A stretch of DNA of 36,464 bases from an uncultured bacterium. GTDB taxonomy: Bacteria > Bacillota > Clostridia > Lachnospirales > Lachnospiraceae. Below the pieces are notes generated by a model that was not told where the DNA came from, did not search any database, and saw nothing but the letters and a program-made list of their open reading frames with translations. The DNA is taken from NCBI GenBank assembly GCA_947088515.1, contig CAMUHA010000008.1, positions 1 to 36,464 of the forward strand, given 5' to 3'. Of this stretch, positions 13,856 through 21,091 are shown piece by piece. The position numbers and the translations under genes are program-made. Within the stretch, counting starts at the first letter, position 1. Every line of letters starts with the position of its first letter.

Positions 13856-15488
13856 GGATATGATAACAGGCAACAAAAAGTGGTGGGAAGGGGCTGTCAT
13901 TTACCAGATTTATCCCCGCAGCTTTGCGGACAGCAACAAAGATGGCATTGGGGATATTAAGGGGATTATTTCCAGGCTGGATTATCTGGAAAACTTGGGA
14001 ATAGATGCCATATGGCTTTCCCCGGTGTGCAAATCTCCACAGGATGATAATGGGTATGATATCTCAGACTATCAGGATATTGACCCAATGTTTGGAACGC
14101 TGGCAGATATGGAGATGCTGATAAAAGAGGCGGGAAAGCATCATATCCGGATTATTATGGATTTGGTGCTGAACCATTCTTCCGATGAACATTACTGGTT
14201 TTTGGAAGCAAAAAAGAGCAGGGAAAATCCATATCATGATTATTATATCTGGCGGGACGGCACAGAAGGCGTTTTACCCAATGATATGGGGGCGACTTTT
14301 GGAGGTTCGGCCTGGGAGTGGGTTCCGGAGTTAGGACAGTATTATTTCCACCAGTTTTCCGTAAAGCAGCCGGATTTAAACTGGGAAAATCCAAAGCTCC
14401 GCAAGGAAATCTATGAAATGATTAACTGGTGGATTCAAAAAGGAGTGGGAGGCTTCCGGCTGGATGTGATTGACCAGATTGCAAAGGAGCCGGATAAAAA
14501 AATTACCAATAATGGACCCAGGCTCCATGAATTTTTAAGGGAAATGAGCAGGGAAACTTTCCAAAAGGCAAATCTTGTTACCGTGGGGGAGACATGGGGA
14601 GCCACAACAGAGCTTGCAAAGCTGTACAGCAACCCCGATAATAGTGAATTGTCCATGGTGTTCCAGTTTGAACATATTTGTCTGGACCAGATAGAGGGAA
14701 AAGAAAAATGGGATTTGTCTCCGCTGCCTTTTCTTAAGCTGAAGGAGGTATTTAGCAGGTGGCAGCGGGAACTTTACAAAAAGGGATGGAACAGCCTTTT
14801 CTGGAACAATCACGACTTGCCAAGAATTGTATCCCGCTGGGGAAATGATGGGAAGTACCGGACAGAGTCTGCCAAGATGCTGGCAATTCTTCTGCATGGT
14901 ATGCAGGGAACTCCCTATATTTATCAGGGGGAAGAGCTTGGAATGACAAATATACAATATGGAATAGAGGAATATCGTGATATTGAAACCCTGAATTTAT
15001 ATAAGGAGCGGATTGCAAAAGGATATACTAAAAGAGAGGTTATGGAGTCTATCCACGCCAAAAGCCGTGATAACGCAAGGACGCCAATGCAGTGGAATGA
15101 TGAGGAAAATGCGGGATTTACGGAAGGAACGCCATGGATAAAAGTAAATCCAAATTATCTGAAAATCAATGCAAAGGCTCAGATAAATGATGGAGATTCT
15201 GTTTTTAACTGTTATAAAAGGCTGATTTTGCTTCGCAAGGAAAATCCGGTATTTATTGATGGAAGTTTTCAAATGCTGCTTGAGAACGATGAAAACATTT
15301 TTGCTTACACCAGAACCAATGGGGACTCCAGACTTTTGGTGGTCTGTAATTTTTATGATAAGACGCTTGAATATCCGTTTAAGGAGGCGGATGAATCCAT
15401 GGAGCTGCTTATCAGTAATTATAAAGATGCAGAAAAATCCATACAGCTTCGCCCATATGAGGCAAGGATGTATCTAAAGAAACTATAG
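13845..15488 (+). CDS. malL: Oligo-1,6-glucosidase / alpha-glucosidase (GH13_31-like)
   Basis: About 547 residues, the usual length of intracellular GH13_31 alpha-glucosidases that release glucose from the non-reducing ends of isomalto-oligosaccharides. WWEGAVIYQIYPRSF opens the barrel, and the Ca-loop-like DSNKDGIGD is near 29-37. Conserved regions are DLVLNH (106-111), GGFRLDVID with nucleophile Asp207, VGETWG with acid Glu249, and NNHD at 321-324. Val directly after the nucleophile marks alpha-1,6-specific members of this group, where Thr marks alpha-1,4 maltases. AAAGGAG (13829-13835) is nine bases from GTG 13845, chosen over ATG 13824, which has no ribosome site; ATG 13860 is another possibility. 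The long insert PDLNWENPKLR is typical. Confidence 0.92.
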   Translation: MTGKDMITGNKKWWEGAVIYQIYPRSFADSNKDGIGDIKGIISRLDYLENLGIDAIWLSPVCKSPQDDNGYDISDYQDIDPMFGTLADMEMLIKEAGKHHIRIIMDLVLNHSSDEHYWFLEAKKSRENPYHDYYIWRDGTEGVLPNDMGATFGGSAWEWVPELGQYYFHQFSVKQPDLNWENPKLRKEIYEMINWWIQKGVGGFRLDVIDQIAKEPDKKITNNGPRLHEFLREMSRETFQKANLVTVGETWGATTELAKLYSNPDNSELSMVFQFEHICLDQIEGKEKWDLSPLPFLKLKEVFSRWQRELYKKGWNSLFWNNHDLPRIVSRWGNDGKYRTESAKMLAILLHGMQGTPYIYQGEELGMTNIQYGIEEYRDIETLNLYKERIAKGYTKREVMESIHAKSRDNARTPMQWNDEENAGFTEGTPWIKVNPNYLKINAKAQINDGDSVFNCYKRLILLRKENPVFIDGSFQMLLENDENIFAYTRTNGDSRLLVVCNFYDKTLEYPFKEADESMELLISNYKDAEKSIQLRPYEARMYLKKL

Positions 15489-15533
15489 TCCAGATGCTGA
15501 TAACAAGATAGAAAGGGTTTGGCATGCACAGTG

Positions 15534-15566
15534 CAAGGCAGGAAAAGGGTTGCTTTTCCTGCCTTG
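15534..15566. terminator. Hairpin terminator between convergent malL-like gene and rsgA
   Basis: Perfect 14-base arms (CAAGGCAGGAAAAG at 15534-15547 and its complement at 15553-15566) around a five-base loop. The T tract is weak on both strands, but the position between two convergent stop codons supports a bidirectional terminator. Confidence 0.75.
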
Positions 15567-15605
15567 TTAAAGTTAGGGGAGGTAAAAGGTCTATGGCGGC
15601 GTTGC

Positions 15606-16646
15606 TTATGGGGTAAAACGGTTTCGTTTTTTCCTTCCAGAGGTCCGCTGCTGTTTTATTTTTAAAATCTGTTCCCGCTGCCTGGCATATTTTTCCTCTC
15701 TCTGGATACTCAGGTAGGTTTTCCATCGCCGCTTATCAAGGGAGCCGTTTCCTAGTGCGGCAAGGATGGAGCAGCCAGGCTCTCTGGTATGTGTACAGTT
15801 TCGGAATCGGCAGGAGGCAGCCAGGCTTTCAATATCCGTAAAAGAGCTTTGCACTCCTTCCTCAATTTCACTGACAACCAGTTTCCGTATTCCTGGTGTG
15901 TCTATCAGGCATCCGCCGCCGGTTATGGTCTGGCCGTCCGGCAGCCTGATATGCTCTGGAAGAAACAGGCATTGTCTGTAAGTTGTGGTGTGTCTGCCCT
16001 GTGCATCAAAAGTGCGGATGGAGCCGGTTAGCATTTCTTCTTTTCCCATAAGGCGGTTTGCCAGTGAAGATTTTCCAACACCGGATGAACCAAGCAAAAC
16101 AATGGTTTTTCCTTTTTCAAAAAAGTGTGCCATTTGAAAGATGCCCTCACCGGTTACGGAACTGATGCAGAAAGCATCCACACCTGGAGCCGTACTCGCA
16201 AGCAGGGATAAATAGGTTTCTTTATCTTTGCACAAATCTGCTTTGGTCAGGATGACAACCGGCAATGCGCCGCTTTGCCATGCAACGGTTAAATACCGTT
16301 CCAGCTTTGAGGGATGAAAGTCCTGGTTTAGAGACATAACAATAAACACATAATCAAAGTTTGCCGCTACCGCCTGGTCAGGCAGTCCCTGGGTGGCATT
16401 GAGCCGCATAAACACAGACCTTCTGGGAAGAACTTCTGTAATCAGGCTATCACCGGAAGGATTATAGTTTATCTTTACATAATCACCCACGGTTGGGAAT
16501 TCGGCTGCTTCACTGGTATGATAGAAGTTAACTGTTTTCAGTTTTCCATAAAAAGACCGCCCCTCATTCCATAGTTCGTATCTGTCACGGTGAACAGCAG
16601 TGACCATGGCGGCAGACGAGAGGTCTGGCATTATATAATTTTCCAT
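15606..16646 (-). CDS. rsgA: Ribosome small subunit-dependent GTPase A
   Basis: A 346-residue circularly permuted GTPase that helps mature the 30S subunit. The N-terminal OB-fold includes GDYVKINYNPSGDSLITEVLPRRSVF. GTPase motifs come in permuted order: G4 TKAD (134-137), G1 GSSGVGKSS (186-194) and G3 DTPG (249-252). A zinc domain follows with Cys279, Cys284, His286 and Cys292 (CRFRNCTHTREPGC). The C-terminus is basic, as expected for rRNA contact. The ribosome site is weak (AGAAAGGAAT). It is not beside the pknB/prpC cluster where rsgA usually lies in Firmicutes, and its N-terminus is somewhat long, so this may be a second rsgA paralogue in the genome. Confidence 0.94.
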   Translation of the reverse strand: MENYIMPDLSSAAMVTAVHRDRYELWNEGRSFYGKLKTVNFYHTSEAAEFPTVGDYVKINYNPSGDSLITEVLPRRSVFMRLNATQGLPDQAVAANFDYVFIVMSLNQDFHPSKLERYLTVAWQSGALPVVILTKADLCKDKETYLSLLASTAPGVDAFCISSVTGEGIFQMAHFFEKGKTIVLLGSSGVGKSSLANRLMGKEEMLTGSIRTFDAQGRHTTTYRQCLFLPEHIRLPDGQTITGGGCLIDTPGIRKLVVSEIEEGVQSSFTDIESLAASCRFRNCTHTREPGCSILAALGNGSLDKRRWKTYLSIQREEKYARQREQILKIKQQRTSGRKKRNRFTP

Positions 16647-16852
16647 TTTTTATTCCTTTCTGCTTTCAAATTGTTGTGCTCTTGTGGTTTTATGAAGAGC
16701 GCAGACAAATTTTCCCAATTTTTAATGCCTACAGGCAATGGGAACAGCATTTTTTGTTTTGCGATGGATATATGGCTGCATATGACATGGTTTTTCTGCC
16801 CGTGTTTTTAAATAAGATTTTTGGACAATAGGGTAATTTTGGACATAAAAAG

Positions 16853-16900
16853 ACTACGGCATGAATGTACAGTGTTAATGCAAAGAGATTACGCCGCAGT
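16853..16900 (-). terminator. Possible terminator after the 23-codon ORF
   Basis: On the minus strand ACTGCGGC (16900-16893) can pair with GCCGTAGT (16860-16853), one wobble, and CTTTTT follows. The loop of about 32 bases is large, so this is a weaker call. Between it and rsgA (16647-16852) I see only a hairpin near 16706-16737 and no ORF. Confidence 0.45.
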
Positions 16901-16931
16901 TAATGTGTGAATTGTTAAAATGAAGATGCTT

Positions 16932-17003
16932 TTAACTTTCGCAGTCTGGGGTAATCATATGCAGGCCAAAGCCGGTTTTTAAAAAATTTGTCTGTCTCAA
17001 CAT
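16932..17003 (-). CDS. 23-codon ORF with strong promoter and ribosome site, function unknown
   Basis: On the minus strand AAAGGAGGT, seven bases before ATG 17003, is one of the best ribosome sites in the window. The frame encodes 23 residues, beginning MLRQTNFLKTGFG and ending HMITPDCES, with a single Cys four residues... that is, third from the end. A TTGACA-17-TATGCT promoter lies 42 bases upstream, and a hairpin with a T run follows. It has no signal peptide and no composition bias typical of amino-acid leader peptides. Options are a small protein, a signalling-peptide precursor or a leader peptide in the rsgA 5' region (rsgA starts 285 bases on). I recognise no family. Confidence 0.55.
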   Translation of the reverse strand: MLRQTNFLKTGFGLHMITPDCES

Positions 17004-17044
17004 ATGAATTACCTCCTTTTCAAAATTATTAAGCAACTGTATAA

Positions 17045-17073
17045 AGCATAGGTCAGAAAAAGAAATTTGTCAA
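17045..17073 (-). promoter_or_regulatory. Sigma-A promoter of the 23-codon ORF
   Basis: On the minus strand TTGACA (17073-17068) and TATGCT (17050-17045) are exactly 17 bases apart, about 42 bases upstream of the small ORF's ATG. Confidence 0.8.
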
Positions 17074-17110
17074 TGAAAAACTGATTCCCGTAATTTAAAA
17101 ATTTTCCCTC

Positions 17111-17139
17111 TTGCAATTCAGTATATTTTCCCTTATCAT
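17111..17139 (+). promoter_or_regulatory. Promoter of the ZTP riboswitch-purine operon
   Basis: TTGCAA (17111-17116) and TATCAT (17134-17139) have a 17-base spacer, and transcription should begin near 17146, directly at the 5' edge of the riboswitch. It diverges from the promoter of the 23-codon ORF about 40 bases away. Confidence 0.6.
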
Positions 17140-17145
17140 AATAAC

Positions 17146-17256
17146 AGATACACGACTGACGGAAACAGGAAACGCCTGTGTAGGAGTACCTACGGGAAGT
17201 GTATAAATAAGAAATGAGCCGACCGTCTGGGCAGCCTGCTGAAGGTATGTCCAGGC
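17146..17256 (+). ncRNA. ZTP riboswitch (pfl motif)
   Basis: The pfl-type conserved blocks are present: ACACGACTGACGGAAA in the 5' part and GCCGACCGTCTGGGCAG in the 3' part, whose GACGG and CCGTC can form the family's pseudoknot contact. P1 is ATACAC (17148-17153) with GTGTAT (17199-17204), and inner hairpins are CAGG/CCTG and GTAGG/CCTAC. Expression platform: GTCTGGGC (17225-17232) of the aptamer can instead pair with GTCCAGGC (17249-17256), eight pairs with two wobbles, followed by GATTTTATATT. That is a terminator exclusive with the folded aptamer, so ZTP/ZMP binding should turn the operon on. The downstream gene uses AICAR (ZMP), which fits the known biology of this class. Confidence 0.88.
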
Positions 17257-17291
17257 GATTTTATATTCTGGAGAGAATGGAGGAAAACGAG

Positions 17292-18005
17292 ATGGAAATG
17301 TTGTCACTTGAACAGGAGCTTGCAAAAAATGCGTATCCGGGAAGGGGGATTGTCATTGGCAGGTCTAAGGATGGCGCAAAGGCTGTGACTGCTTATTTTA
17401 TTATGGGAAGAAGCGTTAACAGCCGCAACCGTATTTTTGTATCAGAGGGAGAAGGAATCAGAACCCAGGCGTATGACCCGTCCAAATTGGAAGACCCCAG
17501 TCTTATAATTTACGCACCAGTCAGAGTGCTGTCTCATATGACGATTGTCACCAATGGAGACCAGACGGATACGGTCTATGATGGTATGGAAAAAGGCATG
17601 ACTTTTGAACAGTCTTTAAGGAGCCGTGAATTTGAGCCGGACGGTCCTAACTATACTCCCAGAATTTCGGGGATTCTGAATGTAAAAGATGGGAATTTTG
17701 ATTATGCAATGTCCATACTGAAAAGTAATAACAAGAACCCGGAAAGCTGTAACCGGTATACTTTTGCTTATGAAAATCCGGCAGCCGGGGAGGGGCATTT
17801 TATCCACACTTATATGCACGATGGCAATCCGCTTCCCAGCTTTGAGGGAGAGCCAAAGCTTGTGGAAATCTCCGGTGATATTGATGCGTTTACAGATAAG
17901 GTATGGAACAATTTAAATGAGGAAAACAAAGTATCCTTATTTGTAAGATACCTTGATATTGCCACAGGAAAATATGAAACACGCATAATAAACAAAAATA
18001 AATAA
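17292..18005 (+). CDS. purO: IMP cyclohydrolase, PurO-like family
   Basis: A 237-residue protein of the archaeal-type IMP cyclohydrolase family, which closes FAICAR to IMP, the last step of de novo purine synthesis. Family features are YPGRGIVIGRSKDGAKAVTA near the N-terminus, GRSVNSRNR (about residues 44-52), IVTNGDQTDTVYDGM and PDGPNYTPRISG. Archaeal PurO has the same order, including the NG-TDT and TPRI segments. The start at 17292 is chosen because GGAGG (17279-17283) is well spaced; earlier in-frame ATGs at 17277, 17247 and 17214 lie in the riboswitch platform. The next gene encodes the preceding enzyme of the pathway. The MGS-like IMP cyclohydrolase domain of normal bifunctional PurH is replaced by this unrelated fold. 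Confidence 0.88.
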   Translation: MEMLSLEQELAKNAYPGRGIVIGRSKDGAKAVTAYFIMGRSVNSRNRIFVSEGEGIRTQAYDPSKLEDPSLIIYAPVRVLSHMTIVTNGDQTDTVYDGMEKGMTFEQSLRSREFEPDGPNYTPRISGILNVKDGNFDYAMSILKSNNKNPESCNRYTFAYENPAAGEGHFIHTYMHDGNPLPSFEGEPKLVEISGDIDAFTDKVWNNLNEENKVSLFVRYLDIATGKYETRIINKNK

Positions 18006-18045
18006 TAATGCGGAAATGCGGAACTGGAATAGGAGAAACAAGATT

Positions 18046-19224
18046 ATGAATGAAATTCAGTTAAAGTATGGATGCAATCCAAACCAAAAACCTTCCCGGA
18101 TTTTTATGGAGGATGGTAGTGAACTGCCGGTTACGGTTTTAAATGGAAAACCGGGTTATATTAATTTTCTTGATGCGTTTAACGGGTGGCAGCTGGTAAA
18201 GGAGCTGAAGGAGGCGGTAAACCTTCCGGCGGCGGCTTCCTTTAAGCACGTTTCCCCTGCAGGCGCAGCAGTGGGGCTTCCCCTTACGGAAACTCTGGCG
18301 AAAATCTACTGGGTGGATGATTTGGGGGATCTTTCCCCTCTTGCCTGTGCTTATGCAAGAGCGAGGGGAGCGGACAGAATGTCTTCTTTTGGAGATTTTA
18401 TAGCTCTTTCGGATGTATGCGATGAGGACACGGCAAGATTAATTAAGCGGGAAGTGTCGGATGGTGTGATTGCGCCGGGGTATACGAAAGAAGCGATGGA
18501 ACTTTTGATGGCTAAGAAAAAGGGAAATTATAATATTATCCAGATTGATCCCGATTATGTGCCTGCGCCTGTGGAGAGAAAACAGGTGTTCGGAATTACA
18601 TTTGAACAGGGAAGGAATGAACTGGATATTAACAATGAACTGCTCTCAAATATTGTAACTGAAAATAAGGAGCTTTCCAAAGAAGCAGAAATGGATATGA
18701 AAATATCTCTGATTACCTTAAAATATACCCAGTCAAATTCAGTCTGTTATGTAAAGGGGGGACAGGCAATCGGTATTGGGGCGGGGCAGCAGTCCAGAGT
18801 GCACTGTACCAGATTAGCAGGGCAGAAAGCAGATAATTGGTATTTGCGCCAGGCGCCTCAGGTTTTGAATCTGCAGTTTACAGACGCTCTTGGGCGTGCA
18901 GAGCGGGACAATGCTATTGATGTTTATATAGGCGATGAATATGAAGATGTATTAAGAGATGGAGAGTGGCAGAAACGCTTTAAGGAAAAACCGCCTGTTT
19001 TTACCAGGGAAGAAAAACGTGCTTGGCTGGACGGCAATAAAGATGTGACCCTTGGGTCAGACGCATTCTTTCCGTTTTCTGATAATATTGAGCGTGCCTA
19101 TAAGAGCGGTGTAAAATATATTGCACAGCCTGGCGGCTCTGTCCGTGATGACCTGGTGATTGAATGCTGTAATAAATATAACATGGTGATGGCGTTTACC
19201 GGAATAAGGTTATTCCATCATTAA
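18046..19224 (+). CDS. Stand-alone AICAR formyltransferase
   Basis: A 393-residue protein equal to the C-terminal transformylase part of PurH, which adds a formyl group from 10-formyl-tetrahydrofolate to AICAR. Signature segments are KYGCNPNQKPSRI near the N-terminus, FKHVSPAGAAVG with the catalytic Lys-His pair, YTQSNSVCYVKGGQAIGIGAGQQSRVHC, DAFFPFSDNIERA and IAQPGGSVRDDLVIE. The 200-residue IMP cyclohydrolase domain of bifunctional PurH is absent; its job is taken by the upstream PurO-like gene. AGGAGA about nine bases before ATG 18046 decides the start. It belongs to a ZTP-riboswitch operon, and its substrate AICAR is the riboswitch ligand or ligand precursor. Confidence 0.93.
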   Translation: MNEIQLKYGCNPNQKPSRIFMEDGSELPVTVLNGKPGYINFLDAFNGWQLVKELKEAVNLPAAASFKHVSPAGAAVGLPLTETLAKIYWVDDLGDLSPLACAYARARGADRMSSFGDFIALSDVCDEDTARLIKREVSDGVIAPGYTKEAMELLMAKKKGNYNIIQIDPDYVPAPVERKQVFGITFEQGRNELDINNELLSNIVTENKELSKEAEMDMKISLITLKYTQSNSVCYVKGGQAIGIGAGQQSRVHCTRLAGQKADNWYLRQAPQVLNLQFTDALGRAERDNAIDVYIGDEYEDVLRDGEWQKRFKEKPPVFTREEKRAWLDGNKDVTLGSDAFFPFSDNIERAYKSGVKYIAQPGGSVRDDLVIECCNKYNMVMAFTGIRLFHH

Positions 19225-19274
19225 AAAAGTTGTTTCCAAATTCACTATTAATACAGTATTTCAGAGGAATAATA

Positions 19275-19469
19275 ATGGATAATATAGATGAAGTAATCCA
19301 AATGCTGGATTCTATGGCCAGGAATGGAGTCAGCCGTATAAAGGTGGAAACATCGGAACAGGAAACGGAAGGAAGTTTCCGAAAGACATATCATCATGGA
19401 AGATGTGATGTGGGAAGTCCCTTTGCAACAGGAAAGCTTTTTGACCTGGAAGAGGATTGCGGGCAGTAG
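19275..19469 (+). CDS. Conserved-looking small protein with HHGRCDVGSP motif
   Basis: A 64-residue protein starting MDNIDEVIQMLDSMARNG at ATG 19275, seven bases after AGAGGA. An amphipathic N-terminal helix is followed by a short strand (VSRIKVET), then KTYHHGRCDVGSPFATG and an acidic end, LFDLEEDCGQ. The His-His plus two Cys could bind metal. I believe small proteins with this HHGRCDVGSP block occur in other Lachnospiraceae, but no function is known to me. It lies 50 bases after the AICAR transformylase and before a terminator, so it is probably the third gene of that operon. Confidence 0.65.
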   Translation: MDNIDEVIQMLDSMARNGVSRIKVETSEQETEGSFRKTYHHGRCDVGSPFATGKLFDLEEDCGQ

Positions 19470-19493
19470 CAGGCATATTAGAATGGACACGAA

Positions 19494-19531
19494 AACAGGC
19501 CTTTGGAATGGAAAAGCTCCAAAGGTCTGTT
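19494..19531. terminator. Terminator between the purine operon and sodC-like gene
   Basis: AACAGGCCTTTGGA (19494-19507) pairs with TCCAAAGGTCTGTT (19518-19531), one wobble, around a ten-base loop. T runs lie on both outer sides (TTTAG on plus, TTTTC on minus), so it can serve both convergent genes. Confidence 0.85.
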
Positions 19532-19547
19532 TAGATAGGAAATTAAG

Positions 19548-20045
19548 TTAAAGTGCACGCTGGATTTCGCCGCATCCGATTTTGACGCTAGCATTTCCAG
19601 AGGGCTGGGAGGTAAAATCGTCAGGACCGGAATGGATAATGACAGATTTGCCTATAATCTCTTCTATGGTGAAACGTTTGTCATAAAATGCGGACCAGGC
19701 ATATCCCTGATTGCCAAGGAGAGGAAGCAGGTCGCCTGCATGGTCGGGGTGGGGGGCGCCTTTTGGATTGTAATGCTCCCCTGTGTTTTGAAAGCTGCCG
19801 GAACAATCGCCAAAATCGTGGATATGCAGGGCATAGAAGTTGCTGGCGCCTTCTTCTGAAATATTGGGAAGTCCAAAAACTTCTGCTTCTATTAATACGC
19901 CGCCATAAGAGGTGGGGTAAAATTTCACAAGGCCGCTAAGTTCGGGATTTTGGGCATTTCCCGTAATCCATGCCGCTGCGCCGGGCCGTTCATAAGATAA
20001 TTGCTGGATAAAATTGATTCTTGGAGTAATCTGATTGGAGTACAT
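19548..20045 (-). CDS. Cu/Zn superoxide dismutase-like protein without signal peptide
   Basis: A 165-residue protein with the SodC fold. Expected ligands are seen in order: the two His of ALHIHDFGDC, the His of GEHYNPKG, the His of APHPDHAGD (bridging and zinc) with its Asp, and the His of VIIHSGPDDF. The conserved disulfide pair would be Cys in GDCSGSF and Cys in IGCGEI. Gly-rich PSGNASVKIGCG is the usual C-terminal block. SodC proteins are normally exported; here the N-terminus (MYSNQITPRINFIQQLSY) has no signal, so a cytoplasmic site is implied. Related proteins lacking activity exist, but no ligand is visibly missing. It is divergent from degV. Confidence 0.85.
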   Translation of the reverse strand: MYSNQITPRINFIQQLSYERPGAAAWITGNAQNPELSGLVKFYPTSYGGVLIEAEVFGLPNISEEGASNFYALHIHDFGDCSGSFQNTGEHYNPKGAPHPDHAGDLLPLLGNQGYAWSAFYDKRFTIEEIIGKSVIIHSGPDDFTSQPSGNASVKIGCGEIQRAL

Positions 20046-20171
20046 GGTAAATCCCTGTTGATTTTTAATTATAATATGCTAAGAAATTTTTAAGATGCAC
20101 AAATTCCTTATATGTAGTATAGTTATAGTGGATTTTTGATAAAAATAAAGTTGGAAAGAGAGATGAAATAA

Positions 20172-21053
20172 ATGGCCTTTTGTATTATTACGGATTCAGC
20201 CTCTGATGTGCCGGAACATGTGATTAAGGATTATGATTTACATGTGATTCCAACACCTGTTACCATAGAGGGGAAAGACTATTTTGACGGGGAGACGATA
20301 TTTCCTGACCAGTTCTATGAGGTTCAGGCATCTGGAAAGGAAATTTCAACCTATCATGTAAGCCAGAATATGTTTTATGAGCATTTTCTTCCTTTTGCAA
20401 AGCGGGGAGATGAAGCGCTTTACCTGTGTTTTTCCACAGGTATTGCAGGAACATTTAATGCGGCAAGGCTGGCATATGAGGAAATACAGGAGGAATATCC
20501 TGACTTTAAGCTTACTATTATTGACACAAAGTGTGCATCTGTTGGCTATGGGCTTGTGGCGGAGAGACTGCTTTGTATGCAGAAAAACGGGGCGCCAAAG
20601 GAGCTGTTAACTGAAGCGGCGTATTTTTTCTGTGAGCATATGGAACATGCGGTAACAGTAGTGGAATTGGGATATTTGTTTAAAGGAGGGCGTCTTAGCA
20701 GAACTTCCTTTCTTGCAGGCACAGTGCTGGATATCAAGCCTATTATTATAGTGGATGAAAATGGTTCACTAAAAGCAGTGGAAAAGGTGCGGGGCTGGAA
20801 AAAAGCCCAGAAAAGAATTCTGGCCATGGTTGGTGAAAAAGGGAAAAATCTTGAAAACCAAGTGGTTGGCGTTTGTTATGGCACGGACAGGGAGGCTTAT
20901 GATTATATAAAAAGAGAACTGGTGGAAAAATATCATGTAAAAGGGCTTTTGGAGGGACGTGTGGGATGTGCCATTGGCGCACATACGGGACCAGGCATTT
21001 TGGGAATTGTATTTTTAAATGAAACCAATGAAAAGTATGATGCGTATTTATAA
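20172..21053 (+). CDS. DegV family fatty-acid-binding protein
   Basis: A 293-residue two-domain DegV protein. The start MAFCIITDSASDVP holds the TDSASD motif of the lipid head-group site. Next come the domain-1 CFSTGIAGTFNAAR segment (SxxxSGTY-like) and IDTKCASVGYG, then VVELGYLFKGGRLSRT and VLDIKPIIIVDENGSL, and the C-terminal CAIGAHTGPGILGI. DegV/FakB proteins bind fatty acids and can present them to the kinase FakA for phosphorylation; FakA is not in this window. GGAAAGAGAG is the ribosome site. Which chain it prefers cannot be read from the sequence. Confidence 0.93.
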   Translation: MAFCIITDSASDVPEHVIKDYDLHVIPTPVTIEGKDYFDGETIFPDQFYEVQASGKEISTYHVSQNMFYEHFLPFAKRGDEALYLCFSTGIAGTFNAARLAYEEIQEEYPDFKLTIIDTKCASVGYGLVAERLLCMQKNGAPKELLTEAAYFFCEHMEHAVTVVELGYLFKGGRLSRTSFLAGTVLDIKPIIIVDENGSLKAVEKVRGWKKAQKRILAMVGEKGKNLENQVVGVCYGTDREAYDYIKRELVEKYHVKGLLEGRVGCAIGAHTGPGILGIVFLNETNEKYDAYL

Positions 21054-21091
21054 CAAACGACTTGCAGACTGGAAAAGCATGGAGGATTTAT

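Noticed and set aside
16590..16811. A 73-codon plus-strand frame over the rsgA 5' end.
   Set aside because: It is largely antisense to the rsgA start, lacks a ribosome site and has irregular composition.
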